This document shows positions 44,169 to 54,717 of a stretch of DNA of 64,000 bases, one piece after another (the first letter of the stretch is position 1; every line of letters begins with the position of its first letter). The stretch is from Neobacillus cucumis (GTDB lineage Bacteria > Bacillota > Bacilli > Bacillales_B > DSM-18226), in assembly GCF_023715505.1 (NCBI RefSeq), contig NZ_JAMBOH010000018.1:38772-102771 (forward strand). The letters are read 5' to 3'. The notes under the pieces were generated by a model. It was not told the origin of the DNA. It made no database searches and saw only the letters and a program-made list of their open reading frames with translations. The position numbers and the translations under genes were made by a program.

Positions 44169-44746
44169 AGGCTCTCACTTTTTTCCTTCATAGTCATTTC
44201 GATCTTTTCTTTTTTATCAGGAATCGCTAATGCCGCAACCAGTAGAATTCCTACGACAATACCTGGATGTACATGGAAGATCTCCATCACTACAAAACTA
44301 CCAGCCAGGAGGAGAATCCCTTTCTTCCAGCCCCAGCCATTCTTTGATTTTTTCAAAAACTCCCATGTTAAGGTTCCCATCATTACACCTACTATTGGCA
44401 CCACTGCACCAGTCATCCCTTGAACTCTTGGGTTATCCTTAAACTGATTAAATGAAGTTAATAAGACGAGCATCATTAGAATGGTTGGTAAAACAGTAGC
44501 CAATATAGCATTTATCATACCTAATATCCCACCCAGCCGGTAGCCGATATACCCAGCCATCTTTGTTGCGATAGGTCCGGGCAGCGTGTTGGCGAGGGCC
44601 AAAATATCACTAAATTCTTGATCATTCATCCATTTAAACGTACCCACTACTTCTTTATGTACGAGTGGGATGGCGGATGGTCCACCGCCAAAGCCTAATA
44701 GCCCGGATCTGAAAAATCCAATAAATAAATCTCGTTGAAGTTTCAC
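44165..44746 (-). CDS. chromate transporter family protein, first half-size subunit
   Basis: A 193-residue CHR protein with RSGLLGFGGGPSAIPLVHKEVV (near 13; core GFGGGPSAIPLV) and LANTLPGPIATKMAGYIGY (near 51). It starts with GTG after AAAGGTG (seven bases). With its partner it forms the short-chain CHR pair seen in Bacillus (ywrA-ywrB type). In B. subtilis such a pair neighbours ywrD; here a YwrD-like gene is the upstream neighbour, which supports that comparison. Confidence 0.92.
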   Translation of the reverse strand: MKLQRDLFIGFFRSGLLGFGGGPSAIPLVHKEVVGTFKWMNDQEFSDILALANTLPGPIATKMAGYIGYRLGGILGMINAILATVLPTILMMLVLLTSFNQFKDNPRVQGMTGAVVPIVGVMMGTLTWEFLKKSKNGWGWKKGILLLAGSFVVMEIFHVHPGIVVGILLVAALAIPDKKEKIEMTMKEKSESL

Positions 44747-44803
44747 GTATATTCACCTTTTTTCATGTTTGCCTTTTTAAGATTAAGGATCTGTTAATTT
44801 TGG

Positions 44804-44935
44804 CTGTTGATTGCAGCGAAAGAAGCGCGCTTTCCGCGGGCGTGCCGGGGAGTCTCCTCGGCGCTTTAGCACCTGTGGGGTCTCCCTTGCCCCGTACTCC
44901 CGCAGGGATCGAGCGCCTTGCGCTCCAATCAACAG
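44804..44935. repeat. GC-rich repeat with 10-bp terminal inverted repeats
   Basis: A 132-base element bounded by CTGTTGATTG (44804-44813) and CAATCAACAG (44926-44935), with extended imperfect complement inside and a GC content well above the flanks. It has the look of a common Bacillus intergenic element. ORFs across it are low-complexity artefacts. Confidence 0.75.
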
Positions 44936-44981
44936 ATTATAAAAAGCACCAATATCTTTTAACAGAACCAAGATTAAAAAA

Positions 44982-46637
44982 CTAGAATCCTAGCGCTGCC
45001 CCATCACCTCTTGGATCTGCACCGCCAAATTTAATGTTGCTATCAGGATCAATTTTGATGACCCCGGCATGGCCCATCACATCCGTGAAATCTTCGACAA
45101 TCTCCACTTGATGTCCTCTTTTTCGGAGCGATTCGGTAATCTCATTCGGTACTCTTCCTTCGATTTTAACGCTATTGGATTCAGCACCCCAAGTTCGGCC
45201 ATATAACCACCTTGGCGCCTCTATCGCTGCCTGGATCGGCATATGGTAATCAAGTATTCTTGTCACAAGAGCTGCCTGAGTTTGCGGCTGCCCCTCTCCT
45301 CCCATTGTACCATACACCAAATAAGGCTCACCGCCCTTAAAGACCATCGCAGGATTTAACGTATGATAGGTTCGTTTTTTAGGCAGCAGACAATTTACAT
45401 GGTTCTCGTCAAGCGAAAAAAAACTGCCCCGATTTTGCAGCACAATCCCTGTATCTTTTGGGATGAACCCAGACCCAAACTCATGATAAATACTTTGGAT
45501 AAGCGAAACCGCATTCCCATACTGGTCGACTACCCCTAACCAAACCGTATCTCCTTTTGGATCCAATTGTTTTTGAAGATTTATCGGCTTGGTAAAGTCG
45601 ATTTGGGCCGCTAACTCCATTCCTCTTTTTAGAGATAGTAGCTCATCTAGAGGAATATGGGAAAAATCAGGATCCGTTAAATACTGATCACGATCCTCGA
45701 ATGCTAGTTTAGTAGCCTCGATCAATAGATGATAATAATCAGCAGACCCTTCCTCAATCTCCGGGACATCAAACTGATTCAATATATTTAAAATGGATAG
45801 GGAAGCAAATCCTTGAGTATTCGGAGGTAAGTTGTAAACGCCATAACCTCGGTAATCGACCGAAAGAGGCTTTACCCAGTCGGAACGGTGGGAAACAAAA
45901 TCATCGTATGTTAATAAGCCTCCATTGTATTGGAGATCTTCCGCAATGACCTTTGCGACCTCCCCTTGATAAAATAGGCGGCTTCCTTCTTTTGACAGTC
46001 CTTCTAGAGTTATAGCTAAATCTTTCTGTTTCATTATTTCACCAGTATGATAGGAAAAGCCAGAAGTTTTTGTAAAAATCTTTTTAAATTCCGAAAATCG
46101 TTGCAAATTTCGAAACTGATTGTTGGTTTCATCTAAGTTTATATTCGTCCAATATTCTTGGCTTGGGGTAACTGGGGACCCATCCTTAGCATAGTGGATG
46201 GCAGATTGTAACAAGTCTTGCCAAGATATGCTTCCCTTCATTCTTTCAGCCGAATAATCAAAAGCCTTTTCCCAGCCGGCAACTGCCCCTGGAACAGTGT
46301 TAGCACCAAGAGGCCCCCGAGCAGGAATCTTTTTCATCCCCTGCTTTTTGTAAAAGTCAATCGTTGCGTACTCTCCAGAACGGCCGCTGCTATTTAATCC
46401 CTTTAATTCTTTGTCGCTAGAATTGTAGATTAACCAAAAATTGTCGCCGCCAATTCCATTCATATGGGGATAGACAACCCCAATCGTTGATGCTGCCGCA
46501 ATCGCCGCCTCAACGGCATTTCCTCCCTCCTGTAAAACCTTCATACCGGCTTGCGAGGCCAAATAATGCGGAGTTGTAATCATCACATTGGGAGCCATGG
46601 TGGTTGGGCGGTATGACCAAAATGCTTGATTATTCAT
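44982..46637 (-). CDS. gamma-glutamyltransferase family protein (YwrD-like)
   Basis: A 551-residue Ntn-hydrolase without a signal peptide. NAVEAAIAAASTIGVV (near 33) and GIGGDNFWLIY are in the large subunit part. The likely self-cleavage Thr is in GDTVWLGVVDQYGNAVS (near 365), and GTMGGEGQPQTQAALVTRIL (near 445) is the substrate loop. The protein resembles cytoplasmic YwrD more than secreted GGT. ATG 46637 is seven bases after GGAGG. It follows the amidase gene by 25 bases, so the two may act on a shared amide or glutamyl compound. Confidence 0.88.
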   Translation of the reverse strand: MNNQAFWSYRPTTMAPNVMITTPHYLASQAGMKVLQEGGNAVEAAIAAASTIGVVYPHMNGIGGDNFWLIYNSSDKELKGLNSSGRSGEYATIDFYKKQGMKKIPARGPLGANTVPGAVAGWEKAFDYSAERMKGSISWQDLLQSAIHYAKDGSPVTPSQEYWTNINLDETNNQFRNLQRFSEFKKIFTKTSGFSYHTGEIMKQKDLAITLEGLSKEGSRLFYQGEVAKVIAEDLQYNGGLLTYDDFVSHRSDWVKPLSVDYRGYGVYNLPPNTQGFASLSILNILNQFDVPEIEEGSADYYHLLIEATKLAFEDRDQYLTDPDFSHIPLDELLSLKRGMELAAQIDFTKPINLQKQLDPKGDTVWLGVVDQYGNAVSLIQSIYHEFGSGFIPKDTGIVLQNRGSFFSLDENHVNCLLPKKRTYHTLNPAMVFKGGEPYLVYGTMGGEGQPQTQAALVTRILDYHMPIQAAIEAPRWLYGRTWGAESNSVKIEGRVPNEITESLRKRGHQVEIVEDFTDVMGHAGVIKIDPDSNIKFGGADPRGDGAALGF

Positions 46638-46662
46638 GACCTTACCTCCTTCCATAAATCAT

Positions 46663-47862
46663 TTAATTTGCAATTTTCACATTTGTTTCGACCAATATCG
46701 CCGACAGACGCTGGATGAATTTTAGTAACTTTATATCTTGAGATTGATTCGCGATAAACGACAGGCCGACTGGGATTCCATTCCTATTCATCAAAGGAAT
46801 GGTCACTTGCGGAAAGCCAGTTAATCCTGCGATGCACGTAAGCTGCATCGTTCTTGTGCGATACCGCTCCATATCCTCCATTGATAACTGGCGTAAGGGA
46901 GCTTCGCCCGGAGCAGTCGGAATCACCAATAATCCATTTGTTTTTAATAAACTCGACAGACTTTGTTTTATTTTTTCTCTTCTGTTATTTAAAGGACCAA
47001 GCTCATCTACATTCAGGGTACTCGCCCATTCAAATCGTTCGCTAATCCCCGGTCCAAAGGTTGGCTTCACCGCTTTAATCCAGTCACCATGTTCCTTCCA
47101 AATCTCTCTTCCTTGGATGGATCGAAAAAGCTCTGCCCATTTTGACAGTCCTTCATCTGATATGTAGAGCGAGTTAGTGTTAGTAAATAACGCTTGTAAA
47201 ATCGAAGCAGTGTGTAATAAGGATTCCTTTGTTTCTCCTTCTACAAAAGACCATGCTTCTTTTTCAAAAAAAAGATACTCAAAGCCATCATAAGTCTCTT
47301 CCTGGTTAATGAGAATTTCACCGATCGCCAGCAAAAGTTCTGGATTTTTGGTCATCCACCCTACCGTATCAAAGGATTTAGCAAGTGGTATCACACCCTT
47401 GATATTTACAAGCCCATGTGTTGGCCTAATTCCAAAAAGCCCGCAATAGGTTGATGGAATGCGAATCGATCCTCCTGTATCCGTTCCGAGAGCAAAGTCG
47501 ACTAGTCCTGCAGCAACGGCTACCGCAGAACCACTTGAGGAACCACCTGGAATCCGGTCCTCTGCACGCGGATTTATGGGTGTCCCATAGTGGAAATTTT
47601 CCCCATTTAAACTGTACATTAATTCATCTGTATGGGTCGTTCCCCTCAGATATGCCCCCTGTTCCAATAACAGATCCACCACGGGTGCATTTTGTGTTGC
47701 AGGATCATGGGTTCGCAGCCAATCTGGATTTCCGGCACTGGAATGATAATTTTTGAGATCAAATACATCCTTAACCGCAAATGTCCGTCCATTTAAACTA
47801 CCGGAGCCAGTCGGACTCATCTTTAAATTGTTATTCATAAAGGCATTCCAATGCTCATTCAT
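46663..47862 (-). CDS. amidase signature family hydrolase
   Basis: A 399-residue amidase. The catalytic triad can be placed: Lys in FAVKDVFDL (near 30), and the two serines in the GGSSSGSAVAVAAGL region (near 106) with DTGGSIRIPSTYCG. It is shorter than many family members. RBS GGAGGTAAGGT. First gene of a two-gene unit with the gamma-glutamyltransferase gene. Substrate unknown. Confidence 0.9.
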   Translation of the reverse strand: MNEHWNAFMNNNLKMSPTGSGSLNGRTFAVKDVFDLKNYHSSAGNPDWLRTHDPATQNAPVVDLLLEQGAYLRGTTHTDELMYSLNGENFHYGTPINPRAEDRIPGGSSSGSAVAVAAGLVDFALGTDTGGSIRIPSTYCGLFGIRPTHGLVNIKGVIPLAKSFDTVGWMTKNPELLLAIGEILINQEETYDGFEYLFFEKEAWSFVEGETKESLLHTASILQALFTNTNSLYISDEGLSKWAELFRSIQGREIWKEHGDWIKAVKPTFGPGISERFEWASTLNVDELGPLNNRREKIKQSLSSLLKTNGLLVIPTAPGEAPLRQLSMEDMERYRTRTMQLTCIAGLTGFPQVTIPLMNRNGIPVGLSFIANQSQDIKLLKFIQRLSAILVETNVKIAN

Positions 47863-48168
47863 ACCTTACCTCCACCACTCTATGTTTACTAATTATTATA
47901 ATGAGAAAATTCAAACGAGTCATTGGTATTCTGTCTAAAGATAAAAACGATTTTGGTTAAATTGACCAAAACACAATTCCCCTGTAGTAACAACTTTGTC
48001 GATTGAGCAAACCTTATACTGAGTAATCATTGACCACAAATATATAATAAAAAAATCAGCTCCGTGAAAAGGAACTGATTTTCTGGAAAAAAATGCTTTT
48101 GATATCGTATTTAGTTTCTACCTGTATTATTTGTACGAAGTTTACTTATTAAAACAAAAACATTAAAA
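47863..48168. other. intergenic region with one terminator
   Basis: Besides the terminator of the ferredoxin pseudogene at 48051-48082, this AT-rich region shows no gene with an RBS. It should hold the amidase promoter, but no clear box stands out. Confidence 0.45.
48051..48082 (-). terminator. intrinsic terminator of the former ferredoxin gene
   Basis: Stem AAAATCAGCTCC / GGAACTGATTTT (one mismatch), loop GTGAAAA; ATTTTTTTATT follows on the minus strand. Confidence 0.85.
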
Positions 48169-48412
48169 TTATTCAAATTTTGTTGAATCACCATAAAAGG
48201 CATATTCGATACTTTTATTGAACTTGACGGGCATCCATCATTCGCTTCTAATTCTACTAACTCGCCAGGTATTTCGACATTCCCTTGATTTTTATCAAAA
48301 TATACAAATGAAATTCCATCGTCAGCGTAATCCAAAACCTCTGGAGCGGTCACAAAACACCCCCCCCGCAAGCAATACATGTCTCTCTATCAACAATTGT
48401 ATATGTTTTCAT
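48169..48412 (-). pseudogene. fer: 4Fe-4S ferredoxin gene with two frameshifts
   Basis: From ATG 48412 (RBS GGAGAG) the frame reads MKTYTIVDRETCIACGG, the start of a Bacillus ferredoxin, then breaks in a run of eight G (48360-48367). In the next frame it continues CFVTAPEVLDYADDGISF, DKNQGNVEIP and DGCPSSSIKVSNMPF. Six G would restore C-x2-C-x2-C at normal spacing. A second break follows NMPF: adding one base gives DGDSTKFE and a stop, the usual ferredoxin end. The segment before GCP is also about two residues short. Sequencing error at homopolymers is possible for the first break. Confidence 0.85.
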
Positions 48413-48626
48413 CAAAACTCTCCAAATTTTTAATATTTTCCTGTTTTTCAGGATAGATTTTATGTTAAAATTAAATTCTTAATTTTATCTTAATAATTAA
48501 AAAATTTTATAAGCCTTTTTTAAGGGAAATTTAATATTATTTAGATATAATGGAAGATGTAAAAGAGAAAAAAACACAACTAATCAAGCCAATAACTAGT
48601 AAATATTCAATTATGAGGTGAAGATG

Positions 48627-49799
48627 ATGCAACTTACTGTAAATAAAAATGGAGACAATAAGGTTCCATCCGCTTATTCAAGAACAAATCCTTTTCAAGC
48701 GAAGGTTCTTAAAAACATCAATCTAAATGGTGCTGGCTCTAGTAAAGAAACGAGGCATATTGAGCTATCATTGGAAGGGTCAGGTCTTTCTTATATCCCA
48801 GGTGATGCGCTTGGTGTTGTCCCGAAGAATGATCCAGAACTTGTTGCTTCACTTCTAGAAGAAATGCATTGGGATGAAAAAACGGAAGTAACCATTAATA
48901 AGCAAGGTGATACACTTCCATTAAAAGAGGCGTTAACCGACCACTTTGAAATCACGTTACTGTCGAAAAAGATTCTCCTAGCGGCAGCAGAATTCACAGA
49001 AAATGAGAAGCTAAAAAACCTTGTATTAGTTGAAAATGCAGCACAGCTAAAAGAATATACCAACGGACGTGATTTACTTGATATGTTACGTGATTTCGGT
49101 CCATGGAAGGCTACTGCCCAAGAGTTTGTTTCTCTTTTAAGAAAAATGACACCGCGGCTTTACTCCATTGCTAGCAGCATGGCAGCCCATCCTAGTGAAG
49201 TTCATCTAACCATCGGTGCAGTTCGTTACAATGCGCATGGACGCGATCGCAATGGTGTTTGTTCTGTTTTAGTTGCGGAACGTACTCAAGAAGGTGATAC
49301 ACTTCCAGTATTTGTACAGCCAAATAAACACTTTCATCTGCCAGAATCACAAGAGAAAGATATCATCATGGTTGGTCCTGGAACAGGTATCGCACCATTC
49401 CGTTCCTTTATCGAAGAACGAGCAGTTACAAAAGCAGACGGTCGCACATGGTTATTTTTTGGAGATCAGCATGCAGCGTCAGACTTCCTTTATCAAGATG
49501 AGCTAGAAAAATATCAGAAAGAGGGCGTATTGACGAGATTAGAGACTGCGTTCTCCCGTGATAGCGAGCGAAAGGTCTATGTGCAGCATAAAATGCTTGA
49601 AAACAGTAAAGAACTATTCGAATGGCTGGAAAATGGAGCATACTTCTATGTTTGCGGAGATAAGCAATATATGGCGAAAGATGTTCATAGCGCCTTATTA
49701 ACGGTTATTGAAAAAGAAGGCTCCATGACTCCTGAAGAAGCTGAAGCCTATCTAAACGCAATGAAAGAGCAAGGACGTTACTTGCGGGATGTATATTAA
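48627..49799 (+). CDS. CysJ-like diflavin reductase lacking the flavodoxin domain
   Basis: A 390-residue FAD/NADPH reductase. The order is a connecting FAD-binding domain (NPFQAKVLKNINLNG near 22; RHIELSLEGSGLSYIPGDALGV near 45), the FAD motif RLYSIASS (near 180), GVCSVLVAER, then the NADPH domain (MVGPGTGIAPFRSFIEER near 250; FYVCGDKQYMAKDV near 340). CysJ of sulfite reductase is about 600 residues with an N-terminal flavodoxin domain, absent here. Three start codons lie close together; 48627 is best placed after GAGGTG. No cysI adjoins it, so electron partner unknown. Confidence 0.88.
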   Translation: MQLTVNKNGDNKVPSAYSRTNPFQAKVLKNINLNGAGSSKETRHIELSLEGSGLSYIPGDALGVVPKNDPELVASLLEEMHWDEKTEVTINKQGDTLPLKEALTDHFEITLLSKKILLAAAEFTENEKLKNLVLVENAAQLKEYTNGRDLLDMLRDFGPWKATAQEFVSLLRKMTPRLYSIASSMAAHPSEVHLTIGAVRYNAHGRDRNGVCSVLVAERTQEGDTLPVFVQPNKHFHLPESQEKDIIMVGPGTGIAPFRSFIEERAVTKADGRTWLFFGDQHAASDFLYQDELEKYQKEGVLTRLETAFSRDSERKVYVQHKMLENSKELFEWLENGAYFYVCGDKQYMAKDVHSALLTVIEKEGSMTPEEAEAYLNAMKEQGRYLRDVY

Positions 49800-49830
49800 A
49801 ATAGATGGGTTTTAAAGCAATCCAATCAAA

Positions 49831-49868
49831 AGAGTGACACCATACACTGTTATGGGTCACTCTTTTTT
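49831..49868 (+). terminator. intrinsic terminator of the CysJ-like gene
   Basis: Stem AGAGTGACACCATA / TATGGGTCACTCT (one bulge), loop CACTGT, six T. It also faces the GH3 gene end. Confidence 0.9.
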
Positions 49869-49875
49869 AAACTAA

Positions 49876-51897
49876 TTATTTGTAATTCAATCCAAAATCA
49901 AATTCATACTTGTCCCCACTCTTATTTTTATAAACATATGAGGAAACTTCTTCATATCCAGGAATATCTCCAACTTCTTTGTCTACAGCTGCTTTATTAG
50001 CTGGAATCGTGAATGGAAGTTTTCCAGTCGGATTGAATTTGCCGCGAATGACATCAACAATTGCCTCTGCCTTCGTTCCAAACGTCGCAACCACAGCGGC
50101 TGAATTCGGTTCTATTTGGTCTATTAACCATGGGTTCGTGAAATTAATCGCCGTAATGGTCGGTACAGTTTTCTGAATTTCAATAATCCGATCCACATTT
50201 GTGATACCTGTTTCAGGACCTACTGAAATCCGCGGGTTATTGTCCCAGTTCGATTGAACAGGCCGGACCCATACAAATGCATGTGTGGCTTCAGCGAGAT
50301 TATCTGTTACTGTGATCGATGGGTCATATTTTTGAATCGTTTCTCTTAATTTCTTCGTCGCCGCCGCATCATTTCCACCTGGGAACATTTCAACATATAG
50401 CTTAACATTGTTTATTTTCCCATCACTTAATGGAAGGACATTCTCACCATTAATTTTATCGTTACGCATAAGAACAAGGGACTTCCTGTGTGCTGCTTCC
50501 GCCTTTTTCTTTGATTCAGGATTATTAACGACATCTAGGGCATGCTGCCTATCTACGTATGGGTTTTCAAAAAGGCCCAATTTCATCATCTCTGACAGTA
50601 AAAATGAAACAGATTGATCTACTTTTTCTTCTTTAAGTAGGCCATGTTTTACCGCATCAATGATAGGAGCTGGATCGGATGCGCCAGAGATAATATTTGT
50701 CCCAGCATTAATAGCTTTTGCAAATTTTTGTTCCGGCGTTAACCCTTCTGCACCCCAGGCATTATTGCCAACTGCGCCTGTATCAGAGTTTACATAACCC
50801 TTGAAACCAAGCTGGCCGCGGAGAAGATCGGTAATAATCGCTTTGTTTAAAGCAAAGCCCACTTCCTCAAATTGCTGCGTAGGACTAAACCATGGTAACC
50901 CTTGGTCAGCACTTGTATTGCTTGGATAAGCATAATAAGGCATAACCGAAGACACACCAGCCGTAATAGCCGCTCTAAAGCTTGGAATATGATATTTTAA
51001 TAAACTTCCTGCAGTTGGATATGGATTGAATTTGCCTTCTGGAAAATGTGGATCTAAGCCATTGTCTCGTGCACCGCCTCCCGGGAAATGCTTAACGGTA
51101 ATCGCGACACTGTCTTTTCCAAGTTCATCCCCTTGGAAACCTTTGATGACGTTATAAATCATGCCTGAAGCAAGTGCAGGCTGCTCGCCAAACGTATCTT
51201 CAATTCTTGCCCAAAGTGGATCGGTCGCAATATCTGCTGTATATCCATATACCTTGCGAATCCCCTCCGCTCTCCATTCCTTCGCCGCGGTTTCTGCAAA
51301 ATCCTTGACTTTACTTGTATCACGGGTTGCCGCAAGCCCTAATGGACCTGGCCAAAAGGAATGCAAGCCTGCCCCTTCACTGCTATTGGTATAATCTGTT
51401 GATGCATGATTTCGTGGATTTGATGTGATGACAATTGGAATTCCTAATCTTGATCCCTCTGCTGCTTCTTGCAGCTGATTATTATAATCAGCGATAACAT
51501 CGGCAGTTGGGGTCTGCCGAAAAATGTAGTAACGTGTATTTTGATCAATTAATTTATTTGGCAAGACTAACTTGTTATCCGTAAATTTCGGAAACTCTGT
51601 AATCAGCATCATCCCCGCTTTTTCCTCAAGTGTCATCTTTTTGACAAGATCCTTTACACGTACGTCGGTTGGAAGCTGCCAGTTTTCATATGGATCGAGC
51701 CTGCCATTATTATTTAGGTCTTTGAATTTCTTCTCACCCTGTACTAGGATGTTTTTGGCCGTCGCTGTAATCTCAGGTGCATTTTGTTTATTACCATTTG
51801 ATTTTCCCTGCTCCGCACTTGCATAAGGAATGACTGTCGATGATAACATCAAGGCGGCTAGTGTTAAAGATACTGTCTTTTTTGAGAATCGTTTCAA
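49876..51897 (-). CDS. secreted glycoside hydrolase family 3 enzyme
   Basis: A 673-residue exported enzyme. Signal peptide 1-30 (MKRFSKKTVSLTLAALMLSS). The GH3 N-terminal barrel includes AVTVKHFPGGG-like AITVKHFPGGG and GYVNSDTGAVGNNAWG, with the nucleophile Asp in SDTG; the C-terminal domain (about 480-640) holds RKSLVLMRNDKI. This fits beta-glucosidase or related exo-acting enzymes. Start TTG 51897 is five bases after the GGGGGAGGAAGAG tract; the longer frame would destroy the signal peptide. A near-cre site is upstream. Confidence 0.9.
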   Translation of the reverse strand: MKRFSKKTVSLTLAALMLSSTVIPYASAEQGKSNGNKQNAPEITATAKNILVQGEKKFKDLNNNGRLDPYENWQLPTDVRVKDLVKKMTLEEKAGMMLITEFPKFTDNKLVLPNKLIDQNTRYYIFRQTPTADVIADYNNQLQEAAEGSRLGIPIVITSNPRNHASTDYTNSSEGAGLHSFWPGPLGLAATRDTSKVKDFAETAAKEWRAEGIRKVYGYTADIATDPLWARIEDTFGEQPALASGMIYNVIKGFQGDELGKDSVAITVKHFPGGGARDNGLDPHFPEGKFNPYPTAGSLLKYHIPSFRAAITAGVSSVMPYYAYPSNTSADQGLPWFSPTQQFEEVGFALNKAIITDLLRGQLGFKGYVNSDTGAVGNNAWGAEGLTPEQKFAKAINAGTNIISGASDPAPIIDAVKHGLLKEEKVDQSVSFLLSEMMKLGLFENPYVDRQHALDVVNNPESKKKAEAAHRKSLVLMRNDKINGENVLPLSDGKINNVKLYVEMFPGGNDAAATKKLRETIQKYDPSITVTDNLAEATHAFVWVRPVQSNWDNNPRISVGPETGITNVDRIIEIQKTVPTITAINFTNPWLIDQIEPNSAAVVATFGTKAEAIVDVIRGKFNPTGKLPFTIPANKAAVDKEVGDIPGYEEVSSYVYKNKSGDKYEFDFGLNYK

Positions 51898-51975
51898 ATC
51901 TCTTCCTCCCCCTTTTTCCTGATAAAATTTTCCAACAAATAGACCTAAATAACCTACATTCACCCCCATCAAGTA

Positions 51976-51989
51976 AGAAAACGCTTCCA
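51976..51989 (-). promoter_or_regulatory. near-consensus cre site upstream of GH3
   Basis: AGAAAACGCTTCCA on the plus strand matches TGNAANCGNTNNCA at all fixed positions but the first. It lies 79 bases before the start codon. Confidence 0.5.
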
Positions 51990-52062
51990 TTTCCTATTCA
52001 TTTTATAATCTTTCATTCCATATTTAGTAGAGAATTTTTTTAGGAGAATTTGTGTTTTTTAT

Positions 52063-52203
52063 AGAAAAGCGGAAACGCCCGTTTAGCGCACGACAGGACT
52101 GGAACCCATCGACTGAGATAATGGAAACACGAAGAGCGATAGCGATTCGATGTGGACTTATTGTAGGGAGATGGCTGAAGTACACTAGTCGCTGGAGCTA
52201 GCC
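52063..52203. repeat. repeat family B element
   Basis: A 141-base element beginning AGAAAAGCGGAAACGCC and ending CGCTGGAGCTAGCC, with ACACGAAGAGCGATAGCG inside. I recognise the type as a common Bacillus intergenic repeat, distinct from family A, though both end in CGCTGGAGCT. One copy in the window. Confidence 0.7.
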
Positions 52204-52225
52204 AGTTCTCATTTTATAATGAAAA

Positions 52226-52247
52226 AAGGACTACCGAAGTAGTCCTT
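52226..52247 (-). terminator. intrinsic terminator of the GH1 gene
   Basis: Perfect 9-bp stem AAGGACTAC / GTAGTCCTT with loop CGAA; a run of T follows on the minus strand. Confidence 0.92.
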
Positions 52248-52256
52248 AATAATTTA

Positions 52257-53929
<1,673 letters not shown>

Positions 53930-54655
53930 ATGTTTTCAAATGAGATAATTGCGTCTTTCAATGTATTAGAAACTTCTTTATACAACTACATCATTCAAAA
54001 CAGTGATAAAGTGGCCTACATGCGAATTCGTGAACTTGCAGATGAAACCCATGTCTCAACTGCCACCATTTTACGTTTTTGTCGAAAAGTAAATTGCGAG
54101 GGTTTTTCTGAATTTAAAGTAAAACTGAAAATACATTTAGAAGAGAAGAAAAAAACAATTATAAAAAGTCCCCAACATTCGTTAGTTGAATTTTTTGAAC
54201 GGACATTAAAAGGGGAATTAGAGGAAAAAATCAAGAATGCTGCAAATCTAGTTACTCATGCGGAAAATGTAATTTTTATTGGGATCGGAAGCTCAGGGAT
54301 TCTGGCGGAATATGGGGCACGTTACTTCTCAAGTTTAGGTAAATTTTCAATGAATATAAAAGACCCCCACTTTCCAATACACTCCAAGCTCAGGACGAAC
54401 AGTGTCATCATTGCACTGTCAGTCTCAGGAGAAACTAATTTTACCATCACACATCTCCATCAACTGAAACAAGAAGGAAGTAAAATTATTAGTATTACCA
54501 ACAATAAACTCTCAACCGTGGCAAAAATTTCTGACCTCAATATTTCTTACTATGTAACCGAAGAATTCATCGAAGAAGCGAATATTACCACACAAGTGCC
54601 AGTTGTTTATATTCTTGAGTCGATGGCCCGAGAAATCTATCAACTTAATCAATAA
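53930..54655 (+). CDS. MurR/RpiR family transcriptional regulator
   Basis: A 241-residue regulator. The N-terminal HTH_6 domain (RIRELADETHVSTATILRFC, residues 28-48) is followed by a SIS sugar-phosphate isomerase domain (NVIFIGIGSSGILAEYGARY near 112; IALSVSGETNFTI near 160). The SIS domain would bind a sugar phosphate. Its divergent neighbour is a 6-phospho-beta-glucosidase gene, the likely target. Confidence 0.93.
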   Translation: MFSNEIIASFNVLETSLYNYIIQNSDKVAYMRIRELADETHVSTATILRFCRKVNCEGFSEFKVKLKIHLEEKKKTIIKSPQHSLVEFFERTLKGELEEKIKNAANLVTHAENVIFIGIGSSGILAEYGARYFSSLGKFSMNIKDPHFPIHSKLRTNSVIIALSVSGETNFTITHLHQLKQEGSKIISITNNKLSTVAKISDLNISYYVTEEFIEEANITTQVPVVYILESMAREIYQLNQ

Positions 54656-54676
54656 CCGCCTAGCTCTAAAAAGATA

Positions 54677-54696
54677 AGCTGCCTATCTTGGCAGCT
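54677..54696 (-). terminator. intrinsic terminator of the response regulator gene
   Basis: Perfect 7-bp stem AGCTGCC / GGCAGCT with loop TATCTT. On the minus strand TATCTTTTTAG follows. It also faces the rpiR gene end, without a T run on that side. Confidence 0.7.
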
Positions 54697-54717
54697 CTAG
54701 CTTCAATGACTATATTT

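Noticed and set aside
44783..44985. ORFs on both strands across the GC-rich repeat
   Set aside because: They have low-complexity composition, no RBS, and fall on a repeat with terminal inverted repeats.
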